Below, piece after piece: positions 8,083 to 15,920 of a stretch of DNA of 37,037 nucleotides. The first letter of the stretch is position 1. Every line of letters starts with the position of its first letter. The DNA is taken from positions 18,601-55,637 of the forward strand of contig PYJA01000045.1 of NCBI GenBank assembly GCA_003635185.1, written 5' to 3'. The notes beneath the pieces are model-generated. The model saw only the letters and a program-made list of their open reading frames with translations, ran no database searches and was not told the DNA's origin. Origin of the DNA: Candidatus Poribacteria bacterium. Its GTDB lineage: Bacteria; Poribacteria; WGA-4E; WGA-3G. The position numbers and the translations under genes are program-made.

Positions 8083-8590
8083 AATAGGCAATAAGACACC
8101 AAGCAGAAGACTTACACAAGGAACAGTGATGTTCCATTTTTTGAATGAACCGATTTTGGTCATTGTTAGGTATACTCCTCAGTGAATTGGGATAGGTAGG
8201 ACACATGTAAATGTCGTCCTGTCAAACTAACACAGTTGCTACTTATAATGTGCTTGGCAGAATACGCTTTTGGTATTCTGTGCGTGACTCTACATGATTT
8301 GTCGGGCCTTCAATCCCGCAGCGTGCCATACGGGAATGCCTTAATGATATTTGTAGCGTTGATTTCTTGATTTGGCGCACGCTGCGTCGATTTGGATTTA
8401 TCGGGCTTACAAAGCCCTCCAATAAGAAAAAGACATAGTTAATGCCAAAATATTTACACATCCAACTTAGTAGTTCACTCGGTAATCAATTACGGCATGA
8501 AGTACAATATTATACAAATTACAGAGTTTATACAAAATTTCATTGCAGAATTTTTCATTAAATACTCTTTTGTGAGATATCAGGTCAGAA

Positions 8591-9277
8591 TTACCGGATA
8601 TTCTTGATTTGTGCCCATTGCGTTGTTAATTTGCCAGCGGGTTCAATTGGCAAGAAAATGGCATCAATTTCGGCTAATTCATAGTCGCCGCCTACGCCGA
8701 AGTGCATACCCCATCCACCACCACGTTCACTGACCTTTATCATGATCAAATTATTTCCTTTTATTAGATCAACCTTTAAATGATCTTGGAAGGTGTTTTC
8801 CTTGCCGCGACTCCGGTTCTCCGCATGGGTATGAACAACTTCGCCATTAACCCAAACCTTAACTGAGTCATCACTACTGACACCCATCGCTACGTTTGCT
8901 TGCGCTCTTTTCGTTTTGAGGACAATTAGCGCATAAGACGTTATATGATCTAACTCACCAGCCTCCAAACCTATTTTATTAACGAGAGCATTAATATCTC
9001 CGTTATTGGCAAGTGTGCCAGGTGTCCACTCATAATTACCAACTTCGTAGCCTTCTCTTGCACCGTGTTTGGCGATTTTCTCTTCGGTGACTTTGCCGTT
9101 GCTCGCTTCATCAAGTGAATCAACATGGGTAGAATTTGCACCACCTTGTCTATCTACAGTTTTAGCAATCATCCAGAGATACGGACCAAGAATTTTTTGT
9201 TGAGCATCAGCAGTCAGCGTCATCACCGTAAGACTCATCAGAAAAGCCAATCCTATTATACACAATTTTCTGAACAT
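8591..9277 (-). CDS. Secreted protein with a galactose-binding-like fold
   Basis: This 228-residue protein begins with a clear signal peptide (MFRKLCIIGLAFLMSLTVM, cleavage likely after ADA). The C-terminal half contains VKVWVNGEVVHTH, then a DHLKVDLIKGNNLIMIKVSE-type strand pair and GGGWGMHFGV. This pattern (named part, lysine-glycine-asparagine turn, then 'I-K-V') is seen in galactose-binding-like beta-sandwich modules of secreted proteins. A similar pattern ends the metallophosphoesterase at 16932. The start is the ATG at 9277 because AGGAGG lies 9 bases upstream; an upstream TTG at 9286 would overlap that site. No catalytic motif is seen and the ligand is unknown. Confidence 0.75.
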   Translation of the reverse strand: MFRKLCIIGLAFLMSLTVMTLTADAQQKILGPYLWMIAKTVDRQGGANSTHVDSLDEASNGKVTEEKIAKHGAREGYEVGNYEWTPGTLANNGDINALVNKIGLEAGELDHITSYALIVLKTKRAQANVAMGVSSDDSVKVWVNGEVVHTHAENRSRGKENTFQDHLKVDLIKGNNLIMIKVSERGGGWGMHFGVGGDYELAEIDAIFLPIEPAGKLTTQWAQIKNIR

Positions 9278-9343
9278 TATATACAACCTCCTAAAATATC
9301 AAATACTTTTTTTGACAATAATTACACTGATATTTCTCATAAC

Positions 9344-9360
9344 GGCACGCGGAGCGTGCC
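9344..9360. repeat. Short palindrome GGCACGCGGAGCGTGCC
   Basis: Inverted repeat GGCACGC/GCGTGCC with a 3-base loop, between the genes starting at 9277 and ending at 9495. There is no T tract, so it is probably not a terminator. Confidence 0.5.
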
Positions 9361-9494
9361 TGCTACCATGTTCAAATCAACGCCAAATGCGCGTGTGGCA
9401 TTTGGCGGGTGTCGCAAGCGAAACCCAACTTACGAAATAATGCAATATAATCACTTAGAAACGGTATTTTCTGCATAGTGAAAAGTGATTATCT

Positions 9495-10496
9495 TTATTG
9501 CGTGATATGTTCATCTTGTTTCAACCGACCCCAGAGAGTCGTCTGGGTGTCGGCAGTCGGAGAAACGGAGAAAGGACTTTCAAGGACCCATGCGGGACGA
9601 TAACTTTGCGGATGTTGTGTGATTTGCCGTGGCTCGCCCCCCTCAACAGAAACGATAAAAATGTGTCGCACCAAATTCGGGTTTTCCTCCCGAGGATCCG
9701 CAATTTCTCTATCGGTGGCATCGTAGGCAATCCACTTACCATCAGGTGACCACGCAGGACTGAGACTCCAAGTCCTAAGAGATGACACGCGGCGGGCGTT
9801 TTGTCCATCTATATCCATGATGTAGATACCAATCCCCTCCTTAGAAGCGACCTGACAAGCAATCTGTTTTCCATCAGGCGACCAAGTAGGTTGTGAAGGA
9901 AGTCCGCCTACATGCCGCTGGTCTATAATCTGTCTGGGATTTTTTCCATCTGCGTCCATCACAAAGATTCCGATGCCATTATTCCCAAGAGAACTGAAAA
10001 CAATTGATTGCCCATCTGGAGACCAGGCTGGGATGGGAGCAGAGATGGGACTATCTCTACGCTGGTTAGTCAGTCTCTGCAGATTCTTGCCGTTGATATC
10101 TATTTTGTAGATATGAGATTCCCCTGTTCTCTTGGATACAAAAGCGATCCAATTTCCATCAGGTGACCAGGCAGGACCATAATCTGACTCCGGATGGTTT
10201 GTCAACCGACGCACCCCAGCTTCATTGAATTTCTTAATATAGATTTCGGGATTTCCGTCACGGTTTGACACAAAAGCAAAAGAACGCCCATCCGGTGCCC
10301 ACGTTGCCCACCAGTCTTCTGCGGGATGGTTTGTTAGGTTGCGTAGATTCTTGCCGTTTGTATCAATGATATAGATGTCAGCTTGCCCTGTACGGTGAGA
10401 ATGGAAAGAAATAAACGGAGCTCCCCAAGCGTTTACGGTAAGCAGGAAAAAACTGAACAGGAATGTCATTCCAAACAACATATAGAGGCGTTTCAT
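9495..10496 (-). CDS. Secreted TolB-like beta-propeller protein (PD40 repeats)
   Basis: This 333-residue protein has a signal peptide (MKRLYMLFGMTFLFSFFLLT, cleavage after VNAWG or nearby). It then has six blade-like repeats: five carry W(A/S)PDG followed by a hydrophobic strand and S-x-R-x-G (for example WSPDGNWIAFVSKRTGE), and NGKNLRNLTNHP-type connectors lie between. This is the TolB/PD40 propeller pattern. It lacks the N-terminal TolB domain, so it is a stand-alone propeller and not true TolB. The ATG at 10496 is supported by TGGAG about 9 bases upstream; the frame is open for 25 more codons upstream without signal-peptide character. Function unknown; possibly a periplasmic binding protein. 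Confidence 0.8.
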   Translation of the reverse strand: MKRLYMLFGMTFLFSFFLLTVNAWGAPFISFHSHRTGQADIYIIDTNGKNLRNLTNHPAEDWWATWAPDGRSFAFVSNRDGNPEIYIKKFNEAGVRRLTNHPESDYGPAWSPDGNWIAFVSKRTGESHIYKIDINGKNLQRLTNQRRDSPISAPIPAWSPDGQSIVFSSLGNNGIGIFVMDADGKNPRQIIDQRHVGGLPSQPTWSPDGKQIACQVASKEGIGIYIMDIDGQNARRVSSLRTWSLSPAWSPDGKWIAYDATDREIADPREENPNLVRHIFIVSVEGGEPRQITQHPQSYRPAWVLESPFSVSPTADTQTTLWGRLKQDEHITQ

Positions 10497-10611
10497 TTTT
10501 TTATCTCCAGGAAAATCACTATCAAGCCTTGCGCACCCAAGCCTAAATAATAAGCTTGAGTGGCGATACAAGACGTTGGATTATTACTTCATAACAGAAA
10601 TGATTCATAAT

Positions 10612-10785
10612 TATAGTGAAATCTAAAATTACTTTTACAGTTCTTTATAGGTTTGATGCGTTTGTAGTCGCGCAATTCATTGCGCCTCTTCCTGTAGGAG
10701 CGACCTCCTGGTCGCGACTTTAAAACTATAGAATACTTCGTAAATTCCGAGTGACAATGTAAAGTTAATTGTAAAATCCACCATA
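10612..10785. mobile_element. TATAGT-family MITE, copy 1 (hairpin cargo)
   Basis: The left end TATAGTGAAATCTAAAATTA and the right end read backwards TATGGTGGATTTTACAATTA match at 21 of the first 28 positions, both ending TTTACA. The cargo is a GTAGGAGCGACC hairpin (about 10692-10719) and a short GCGCAATTCATTGCGC palindrome. TA termini suggest an IS630/mariner-like mobiliser. Confidence 0.7.
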
Positions 10786-10883
10786 AAAACAATCTAATGT
10801 TTTTTGTTATTTATGAGATACGCTGTAGTTTGTGTTTCCGTAGTTGCACAAACTGAAAGTTTGCGCTACAGTAAGTGTACAAA

Positions 10884-11060
10884 TATAGTGAACTTTAGAA
10901 TTAATTGGACATTAGGATCGGTTCGGTTAGGAAACCGAACCTACCAGGGGTGTTGTAGCATAAACTACCAGTTTGTGCCACAAAACGCAATCTGGAAGAT
11001 TGCGGTACAGAAGTGTCCCATTGGTACAGAAGTGTCCCATTAATTGTAAGTTTTACTATA
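10884..11060. mobile_element. TATAGT-family MITE, copy 2 (composite hairpin cargo)
   Basis: The ends are TATAGTGAACTTTAGAATTA and, backwards, TATAGTAAAACTTACAATTA, both running into AATTAATxGGACA. The cargo contains GGTTCGGTTAGGAAACCGAACC, a CAAACTGGTAGTTT-type hairpin arm, and a 17-base tandem repeat (ACAGAAGTGTCCCATTG). It is the reverse-orientation relative of the copies at 21238 and 33767. A CAAACTGAAAGTTTG hairpin lies just outside at about 10847. Confidence 0.72.
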
Positions 11061-11095
11061 ATTATAGGTTTTCTATATTTCTTGATTGTCGTTTA

Positions 11096-12880
11096 TCAAC
11101 GAGCCCTTGCTGTAATTGGAATGTTAAAGACAGCCTTATGCACTTGCATTTGTATCTTTCTTGACCCTTGTTTTGTCTTCGGATTATAATTTAATTCCCA
11201 CGTAGCGGTTTTTGGAAACCAAATACCTGGTTCAAACTGTTCAAGTTGATATGTATATAGGTCAAAATCTTCTATTTCTTCAGGCGGATTTGGTCTTTTT
11301 ATTCCAGATGAAAACACAATCCATGATTCTTGGATGAACTTTCGAGACGAAAAAATGCGAATTATACGATAGCCTTTTTGTGGGTCTATCCAAATTTGTG
11401 TAGTTCTGGTTAAGTCGGGCTCAATAAGGCGTAACGTAAGAAAGTAGAGAGGTGTTCCATCTTCTTCCAATAGTTGAACATCTATAGGTTTAAAAATAGC
11501 GGTTAGGCGTTTGAAATTAAACCTCCAAGGGTGCCATCCCCACCAGCGTGGGTCATACATACTCTCAAAATTAGTAAATTTTTCAGAGGTCTGTACCCAA
11601 CCAGCTTCGGTCTTTACGCTAACAATCAGTTTTTTCCCTTTAAACTGAAATTGGTGATGGGTTTCTTGCCAATTGGGAAGCATTTTCCCTTTGAGTTCCT
11701 GCTTGTTTCGTGCTTTAACATCGTAAAAATGGCGTCTGCCTTCAAAATTGTGAGTGATATGCCAGTGTCCCGTGTCCTCATATTGGATATTTTCCGGTTT
11801 AGGTTTCCGTTCCTTGAACCAATTTCTATTTTCCTGACTTAATGTGATCGAAAATTCCATTTTTCCGCTTTTTAGTTTTGCGTCATAAGCCTCAATCTCT
11901 TTCATGAGGTGTTCAAATAGTTTAGCAGCTTCTTCGGACAGAAGAAAGTTGGACTTTAATTCCATTGCTGGATTAATTAAATCATCTTCTTTCTCACCTG
12001 CCCCGTTCCCTTTACCTGCTCTGTCTAATCGTCCTAACTGATTTCGTAAATCTGGTTTTAACTGGGTCTCAATAATTTCGGATGAGTCAACTATTTCAAT
12101 TGTAGGATCTGATTGTACCTGAAAACTATACGGCTTTTGGTGACGATGTTGGTATTGTATTCCCGCACCCACCAGCAGAAAAACTAAAATTGCAGAAACA
12201 CTGGAAACTACCCAGGGTAAAAACGGTTTACTTGTAGATGGTGCTATTGGTTTGAGATGTGATATTTCCTTCATAATATTCTCTACCATTTGTTTCGGCA
12301 GTTGGAAACTGCTAAGATTTTCTTTAATCACTGCTTCCTCCTTCTTTAATCGGTTACGGGCACGGTGCAGCCGACTCCTAACGGTGTTGGGAGCCACACC
12401 TAAAAACTCAGCAATTTCTTCACACGACATTTCTGCGATATAATAGAGGTTCATCACTGTACGGTCACTTTCTTGTAGCTTACTGAGCAGTTTCTGAACT
12501 ATAGTACGCCGTTTCTCTTTTGCCGCTTCTTCGCGTTGTTGAGTCATATATTCTGAATAATACGCCTCGTCTAACTCGGTAGGATTTGTCTCGTCAATTG
12601 ATTGCGTTTCTATTTTTTTCTTTCGGTGCCACGCAATGCATTTGCGATTTGTAACGACATAAAGCCACCCCGCAAATTGTCTGTAGTGTGTGAAGGTCGC
12701 GAACTTTTGATATGCAGTGATAAATACATCTTGCGTAATTTCTTGTGCAATGTGATAATCACCGATTTTCTGCCACGCAAGGGTGTGTACCTGCTCCTGA
12801 TATTTTTCCACAAGCTGAGCAAAAGCGTGTTGATCACCTTCTAATGTGCGTTGAATTAGTTCAGCATCATCGTTTTTCAT
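11096..12880 (-). CDS. Membrane-anchored ECF sigma factor fused to a LolA/RseB-like extracytoplasmic domain (paralog 3)
   Basis: In this 594-residue protein, residues 1-180 are an ECF sigma factor nearly identical to paralog 2 (region 2 about 10-80; region 4 about 125-180 with CEEIAEFLGVAPNTVRSRLH). One transmembrane helix lies at about 221-243 (LPWVVSSVSAILVFLLVGAG). The outside part has no Asp boxes. It contains a helix (about 305-330), a strand-rich region with TQIWIDPQKGYRIIRIFSS, and GIWFPKTATWELNYNPKTKQ near the end. The order 'substrate strand, IDPQKGYRI, FEPGIWFPKT' resembles LolA/RseB-type lipoprotein-binding folds. That is inference from pattern, not a confirmed match. RseB is a known regulator of an ECF sigma pathway, so the fusion would be meaningful. 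The start ATG at 12880 has GAAGGTG 5 bases upstream. Confidence 0.85.
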   Translation of the reverse strand: MKNDDAELIQRTLEGDQHAFAQLVEKYQEQVHTLAWQKIGDYHIAQEITQDVFITAYQKFATFTHYRQFAGWLYVVTNRKCIAWHRKKKIETQSIDETNPTELDEAYYSEYMTQQREEAAKEKRRTIVQKLLSKLQESDRTVMNLYYIAEMSCEEIAEFLGVAPNTVRSRLHRARNRLKKEEAVIKENLSSFQLPKQMVENIMKEISHLKPIAPSTSKPFLPWVVSSVSAILVFLLVGAGIQYQHRHQKPYSFQVQSDPTIEIVDSSEIIETQLKPDLRNQLGRLDRAGKGNGAGEKEDDLINPAMELKSNFLLSEEAAKLFEHLMKEIEAYDAKLKSGKMEFSITLSQENRNWFKERKPKPENIQYEDTGHWHITHNFEGRRHFYDVKARNKQELKGKMLPNWQETHHQFQFKGKKLIVSVKTEAGWVQTSEKFTNFESMYDPRWWGWHPWRFNFKRLTAIFKPIDVQLLEEDGTPLYFLTLRLIEPDLTRTTQIWIDPQKGYRIIRIFSSRKFIQESWIVFSSGIKRPNPPEEIEDFDLYTYQLEQFEPGIWFPKTATWELNYNPKTKQGSRKIQMQVHKAVFNIPITARAR

Positions 12881-12909
12881 CGTACACCTTCATAGAAAAA
12901 ATAAATACA

Positions 12910-12918
12910 ATTATAGCA
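12910..12918 (-). promoter_or_regulatory. Extended -10 promoter element for sigma paralog 3
   Basis: The minus strand reads TGCTATAAT about 30 bases upstream of the ATG at 12880. This is an extended -10 with a perfect TATAAT. A -35 box is not obvious. It suggests basal transcription by the housekeeping sigma factor. Confidence 0.55.
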
Positions 12919-13043
12919 TAAAGCGCATAAAGAACCTTTTATAATTAAAAACGCGATTTTTTGATTAGAAATTGCACTTTTCGTAAAAAAATGCTACTTT
13001 TTGGGGAGAATATGAATTTTTATAAGATTTTTCTTGCAAAAGT

Positions 13044-13052
13044 TGGTATAAT
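13044..13052 (+). promoter_or_regulatory. Extended -10 promoter element for the DUF1326 gene
   Basis: TGGTATAAT (extended -10 with perfect TATAAT) lies about 70 bases upstream of the ATG at 13121. No clear -35 at the usual spacing. Confidence 0.5.
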
Positions 13053-13120
13053 AAATTAAGAGACGCAATTCTTAAGTTTGCGTTGGATAAAACGAATCTG
13101 AAACAGTAGGGAGAATTAAG

Positions 13121-13774
13121 ATGAAAAGAATATTTGTTTTTACAACACTAATACTTATCTTGGTATCTGGGTTTGCTTTTGCTACAGAAACCGCAGCAGT
13201 ACAAGGTGAGTATATTGAAGCACGCTCAGCAAGTGTCTATGTTGGTGCATGCCATTTCGGTGCGGAATTTGTGGAAGGCGGTAAAGAGGCAACACTTGTT
13301 TGGAATATCCATCGTGGAAGTTGGAATAACGTTTCGTTAGATGGATTAACCGTCGTTGCTGTTGTCAGCGCCAAAAACAATTTGGCGATTGATACAAAGA
13401 CACGTAAAAGTGTGTTGTATGTGGACACAAAAGCTACGCCAGAACAGCACGCAGCGCTTAGCAATATGCTTGCTACGAAACGCGCTGACGTTCTCGGCAA
13501 AGTCGTTGCAACGCAAATCGCACCCATCACATTTACTAAAAAGGGAACGAAATACGATGTGACGGTTGGGGAAGTGCTTTCATTAGCTGCGAATCGCTAT
13601 CCGTGTGTGCATTGCACACAACCACATCAAATTTGGTATGAACCACTGACAGAAATTCAGAATGCTATTGTTGGCAAATCTGAAGTTTATCACTATAAAG
13701 ATAAACATCTTTCGGTAAACTGGCAGCAAGGCGATGCAGCCAACAACGTCTTTGTCGGTAGTTTTTCGATGTAA
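13121..13774 (+). CDS. Secreted DUF1326-family protein
   Basis: This 217-residue protein has an N-terminal signal peptide (MKRIFVFTTLILILVSGFAF, cleavage after about residue 21). The mature start YIEARSASVYVGACHFGAEF, then the IHRGSWNNVSLDGLTVVAVV stretch and ATPEQHAALSNM, match the DUF1326 pattern (YxEARTxSVFxGAC, GxWxxVxLxGL, TxxQxxAL). A CVHC pair lies at about residues 162-165. Family members have no established enzymatic role; metal or thiol chemistry is only a guess from the cysteines. The start has GTAGGGAGAATTAAG upstream. It is a single-gene unit, ended by the terminator at 13784. Confidence 0.85.
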   Translation: MKRIFVFTTLILILVSGFAFATETAAVQGEYIEARSASVYVGACHFGAEFVEGGKEATLVWNIHRGSWNNVSLDGLTVVAVVSAKNNLAIDTKTRKSVLYVDTKATPEQHAALSNMLATKRADVLGKVVATQIAPITFTKKGTKYDVTVGEVLSLAANRYPCVHCTQPHQIWYEPLTEIQNAIVGKSEVYHYKDKHLSVNWQQGDAANNVFVGSFSM

Positions 13775-13783
13775 TGTATTAAT

Positions 13784-13826
13784 GTCTGTAGTTGCCAACC
13801 GATTACTGGCAGCTACAGACGTTTTT
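13784..13826 (+). terminator. Rho-independent terminator of the DUF1326 gene
   Basis: GTCTGTAGTTGCCA and TGGCAGCTACAGAC form a long stem with one mismatch, followed by GTTTTT. It lies 10 bases past the stop codon. Confidence 0.88.
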
Positions 13827-14264
13827 AGTTACCTGCGGGACTTACGCATTTTCTCTTAAAGTCCCACTGATAAGGAGGATTTAGAGGGCGGGTCCCCATA
13901 GTGATAACGTATGGGGAGATAAATCATTGAAATATCATTAAAATAACGACTTTTTAACCCCCTCCCCCTTATATGAGGATTAATTTATTAATTCGGTAAT
14001 TTTTGGTCCGCACGAAACACGCGTACTCTGCTGCTGGCGAGGCGGGGAATCATGGCGAATACCATACGGGGAATGCCATACGCGCATTCATACCGTTGAT
14101 TTGGCGTATTCGCCCAATGGCATTCATACCCGGGGAATGACGAAACGTCATTCATACCGTTGATTTCTTGATTTCTTCCGAACCTCGCCCAAATTACCGA
14201 ATTATTTTCTTAAACTTCATTCAAGGGGGAATGCGTCAGTCCTGTTACCTGTATGAGAGAATTT
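13827..14264. other. Intergenic stretch with short repeated phrases
   Basis: No gene is seen. It holds C-rich/G-rich stretches (13860-13980) similar in style to the interiors of the MITEs at 467-748. Repeated phrases such as ATTCATACCGTTGATTT occur twice (about 14088 and 14151) with GGGAATG and GCATTC near-palindromes. These look like degraded repeat elements. Confidence 0.5.
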
Positions 14265-15122
14265 ATGAACACAAAGACAACACCCGAAGAACGAAAATTT
14301 AGAATGACACCTGAAGAACGAGCCTCTTGGGAGGAAAACGGTTACTTTGTTCGTTACGACGTTTTTACCGAAGCAGAAAACGACGTGATACGTCAAATCG
14401 CTGATGAGATTGCTGTCGGAAACCGTCCTTTCCCAGAATATCATATTTTTCGAAACGCTTTAGTCATAGACGGGAAAGCCGAAGCACAAGGCACCTATGC
14501 AATGCACAATATCCAATATGTGAGTTGTAATTGCCCAGAATTCCTGGCGCGCACTCGAGATCCACGTCTAACCGATCCAGCTGTTGATGTCCTCGGTCCA
14601 GATATTCTCGGTCTCAACAATCTGTATATTTGGAAACCGCCAAAAATCGGTTTAGGGTTCCCGTGGCACCAAGATAAATGGTACTTTAACCATCAATATA
14701 AAACTGGAACGACAGTTGCAACATGGACAGCAATTGATGACGCAGATAAAGAAAACGGGTGTTTATGTGTCATCCCCGGCAGCCACAAATATGGTGTTCG
14801 TGAACATAAGGAACTTGAAGGTTCACAACAAGGAGAATTTAGGCAGGCAGAAGGTGCTCGTGATGAAGATGGTGTCGCGGTAGAAATTCCCGCTGGCGCG
14901 GTCATCTGGTTCAATAGCCAAGTCCTGCATAAAAGCACGGATAATCACAGTGAACGATTTCGACGCTCAAACATAGCACATTATATCAGTGCAAAAGCAG
15001 AATGGACGCGCCCTGAGGCTGTAAATAAAAAACGACCTCCCATGTGGATTCGCGGTAAAACCTACCCTGGCATGGCAGATGAAGTTCAACATGATGTTAT
15101 ACCAATTTTAGAAGATGATTAG
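14265..15122 (+). CDS. Phytanoyl-CoA dioxygenase family protein (PhyH), copy 1
   Basis: This 285-residue Fe(II)/2-oxoglutarate oxygenase has the metal triad visible as HQD in PWHQDKWYFNH (His about 135, Asp about 137) and His about 222 in VLHKSTDNHSERFRR. The arginine just after it is the likely 2-oxoglutarate ligand. ENGCLCVIPGSHKYG is the usual PhyH strand. The length is typical. The substrate cannot be read from sequence; bacterial PhyH proteins hydroxylate small molecules or lipids. The ATG at 14265 is preferred over the one at 14253 because its context (GAGAGAATTT) aligns with the ribosome binding site of copy 2. The sulfotransferase gene starts 26 bases after the stop, suggesting an operon. 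Confidence 0.9.
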   Translation: MNTKTTPEERKFRMTPEERASWEENGYFVRYDVFTEAENDVIRQIADEIAVGNRPFPEYHIFRNALVIDGKAEAQGTYAMHNIQYVSCNCPEFLARTRDPRLTDPAVDVLGPDILGLNNLYIWKPPKIGLGFPWHQDKWYFNHQYKTGTTVATWTAIDDADKENGCLCVIPGSHKYGVREHKELEGSQQGEFRQAEGARDEDGVAVEIPAGAVIWFNSQVLHKSTDNHSERFRRSNIAHYISAKAEWTRPEAVNKKRPPMWIRGKTYPGMADEVQHDVIPILEDD

Positions 15123-15148
15123 AATGACGAATTCTATAGGAAAAGTAA

Positions 15149-15802
15149 ATGGACTATGTCATTTGTGCAACGCCCCGTACACGCAGCACCGTTTTATGTG
15201 ACTTATTGGTTTCATCAGATGTTGCAGGATATCCGAGAGAATACCATGAAGGGCACGAAAATTTAAAAGGCTTGGATATAGCCGATCCAGCAACATATCA
15301 AAAATACGTATCAGTTAGCACTTCGCCTAATGCTGTTTGCGGTATACAAGTGATGTATGAAAAAAAGCATATCGTGGAAAAGTTTATAGATTTTAAAAAG
15401 TTAAAATGCATCTGGCTGCGCAGAGAAAACAAAATAAAACAAGCTATCTCGCTTTTGAAGGCGATTAAGCGTAATCGCTTTTACGAGACAGATGAAACGC
15501 GAAAAAATGACGGTCACAATCAACTCCAAATTGCACATGATGAAATCGTCCACCATACATTTAAATTTACTGCAGAAGATATGTCGTGGGCATATTTCTT
15601 TGAAGAAAATCAGATTAGTCCCCTAACAATTTGGTATAAAGACTTGGAAACCGAGACACAGCAAAAAGAAACCTTCAAGAAAGTATTGGATTTTCTTAGT
15701 ATTGATGATACACCAAATGAGCCTAAAGTTTGGGCTATTCGTCAGGACACCGATTTCGATATAGAATGTTACAATGAGATAATAGGAAAATTTTTACCTT
15801 GA
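15149..15802 (+). CDS. Stf0-type sulfotransferase
   Basis: This 217-residue protein opens with MDYVICATPRTRSTVLCDLL, the PAPS-binding 5'-phosphosulfate loop of Stf0 sulfotransferases (usually ATPRTGST; here the Gly is Arg). YPREYHE, then LKCIWLRRENKIKQAISLLKA match the family's second block (WLRRxDKxxQAxS), which contacts the 3'-phosphate. WAIRQDTD near the end is also family-like. Stf0 enzymes sulfate sugars such as trehalose or LPS components in the cytoplasm. The position between two PhyH genes suggests that a hydroxylated product may be sulfated, but this is inference. AGGAAAAG lies upstream of the ATG. Confidence 0.85.
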   Translation: MDYVICATPRTRSTVLCDLLVSSDVAGYPREYHEGHENLKGLDIADPATYQKYVSVSTSPNAVCGIQVMYEKKHIVEKFIDFKKLKCIWLRRENKIKQAISLLKAIKRNRFYETDETRKNDGHNQLQIAHDEIVHHTFKFTAEDMSWAYFFEENQISPLTIWYKDLETETQQKETFKKVLDFLSIDDTPNEPKVWAIRQDTDFDIECYNEIIGKFLP

Positions 15803-15811
15803 AGTACTATG

Positions 15812-15907
15812 TATGGTAGAATTTAGAATTACTTGAACACTTTGCATCGGCGAGGTTAAGAAACCTGTCCACCAGGCGAAAGTACAATTTTTTTAGAATT
15901 CACCGTA
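15812..15907. mobile_element. TATAGT-family MITE, copy 3 (5' leader of PhyH copy 2)
   Basis: The left end is TATGGTAGAATTTAGAATTA. The right end read backwards is TACGGTGAATTCTAAAAAAA. The cargo is a GGCGAGGTTAAGAAACCTG-type hairpin. It ends about 13 bases before the TTG start at 15921, so it lies in that gene's leader. Confidence 0.55.
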
Positions 15908-15920
15908 ATAGGAGAATTAA

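Larger units (their letters stand above)
7904..8163 (+). pseudogene. 5' remnant of a possible IS982-like transposase, split by a MITE
   Basis: A good ribosome binding site (AAGGAGAAACCCC) precedes an ATG encoding MELTIVTVCTICDDLLNRQ, which resembles the first residues of IS982-type transposases (ELTIVTxYxxCDDxL). The frame is interrupted at 7962 by the CAGGG-ended element. Downstream of it only a few codons look related, with a stop or frameshift. Family assignment rests on about 16 residues. Confidence 0.4.
7796..8590. other. Gene-poor stretch with transposon remnants and repeats
   Basis: This interval holds the remnant ORF at 7904, a MITE at 7962-8082, a hairpin repeat at about 8014-8040, and a region (8280-8430) with short palindromic motifs such as CGGGCTTACAAAGCCCTCC. 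The phrase GTTGATTTCTTGATTTG near 8357 recurs near 14158. I see no convincing intact gene. Confidence 0.6.

Noticed and set aside
8243..8461. 72-residue minus-strand ORF
   Set aside because: It reads through short repeated motifs, with no ribosome binding site or family likeness.
9495..10496. True TolB of the Tol-Pal system
   Set aside because: Lacks the N-terminal TolB domain and any tol/pal neighbours.
10804..11164. Two plus-strand ORFs of 79 and 63 residues
   Set aside because: They consist mainly of MITE sequence and the end of sigma paralog 3 in antisense.
13827..14252. Possible non-coding RNA in the G/C-rich stretch
   Set aside because: No consistent stem-loop plan or promoter; better read as decayed repeats.
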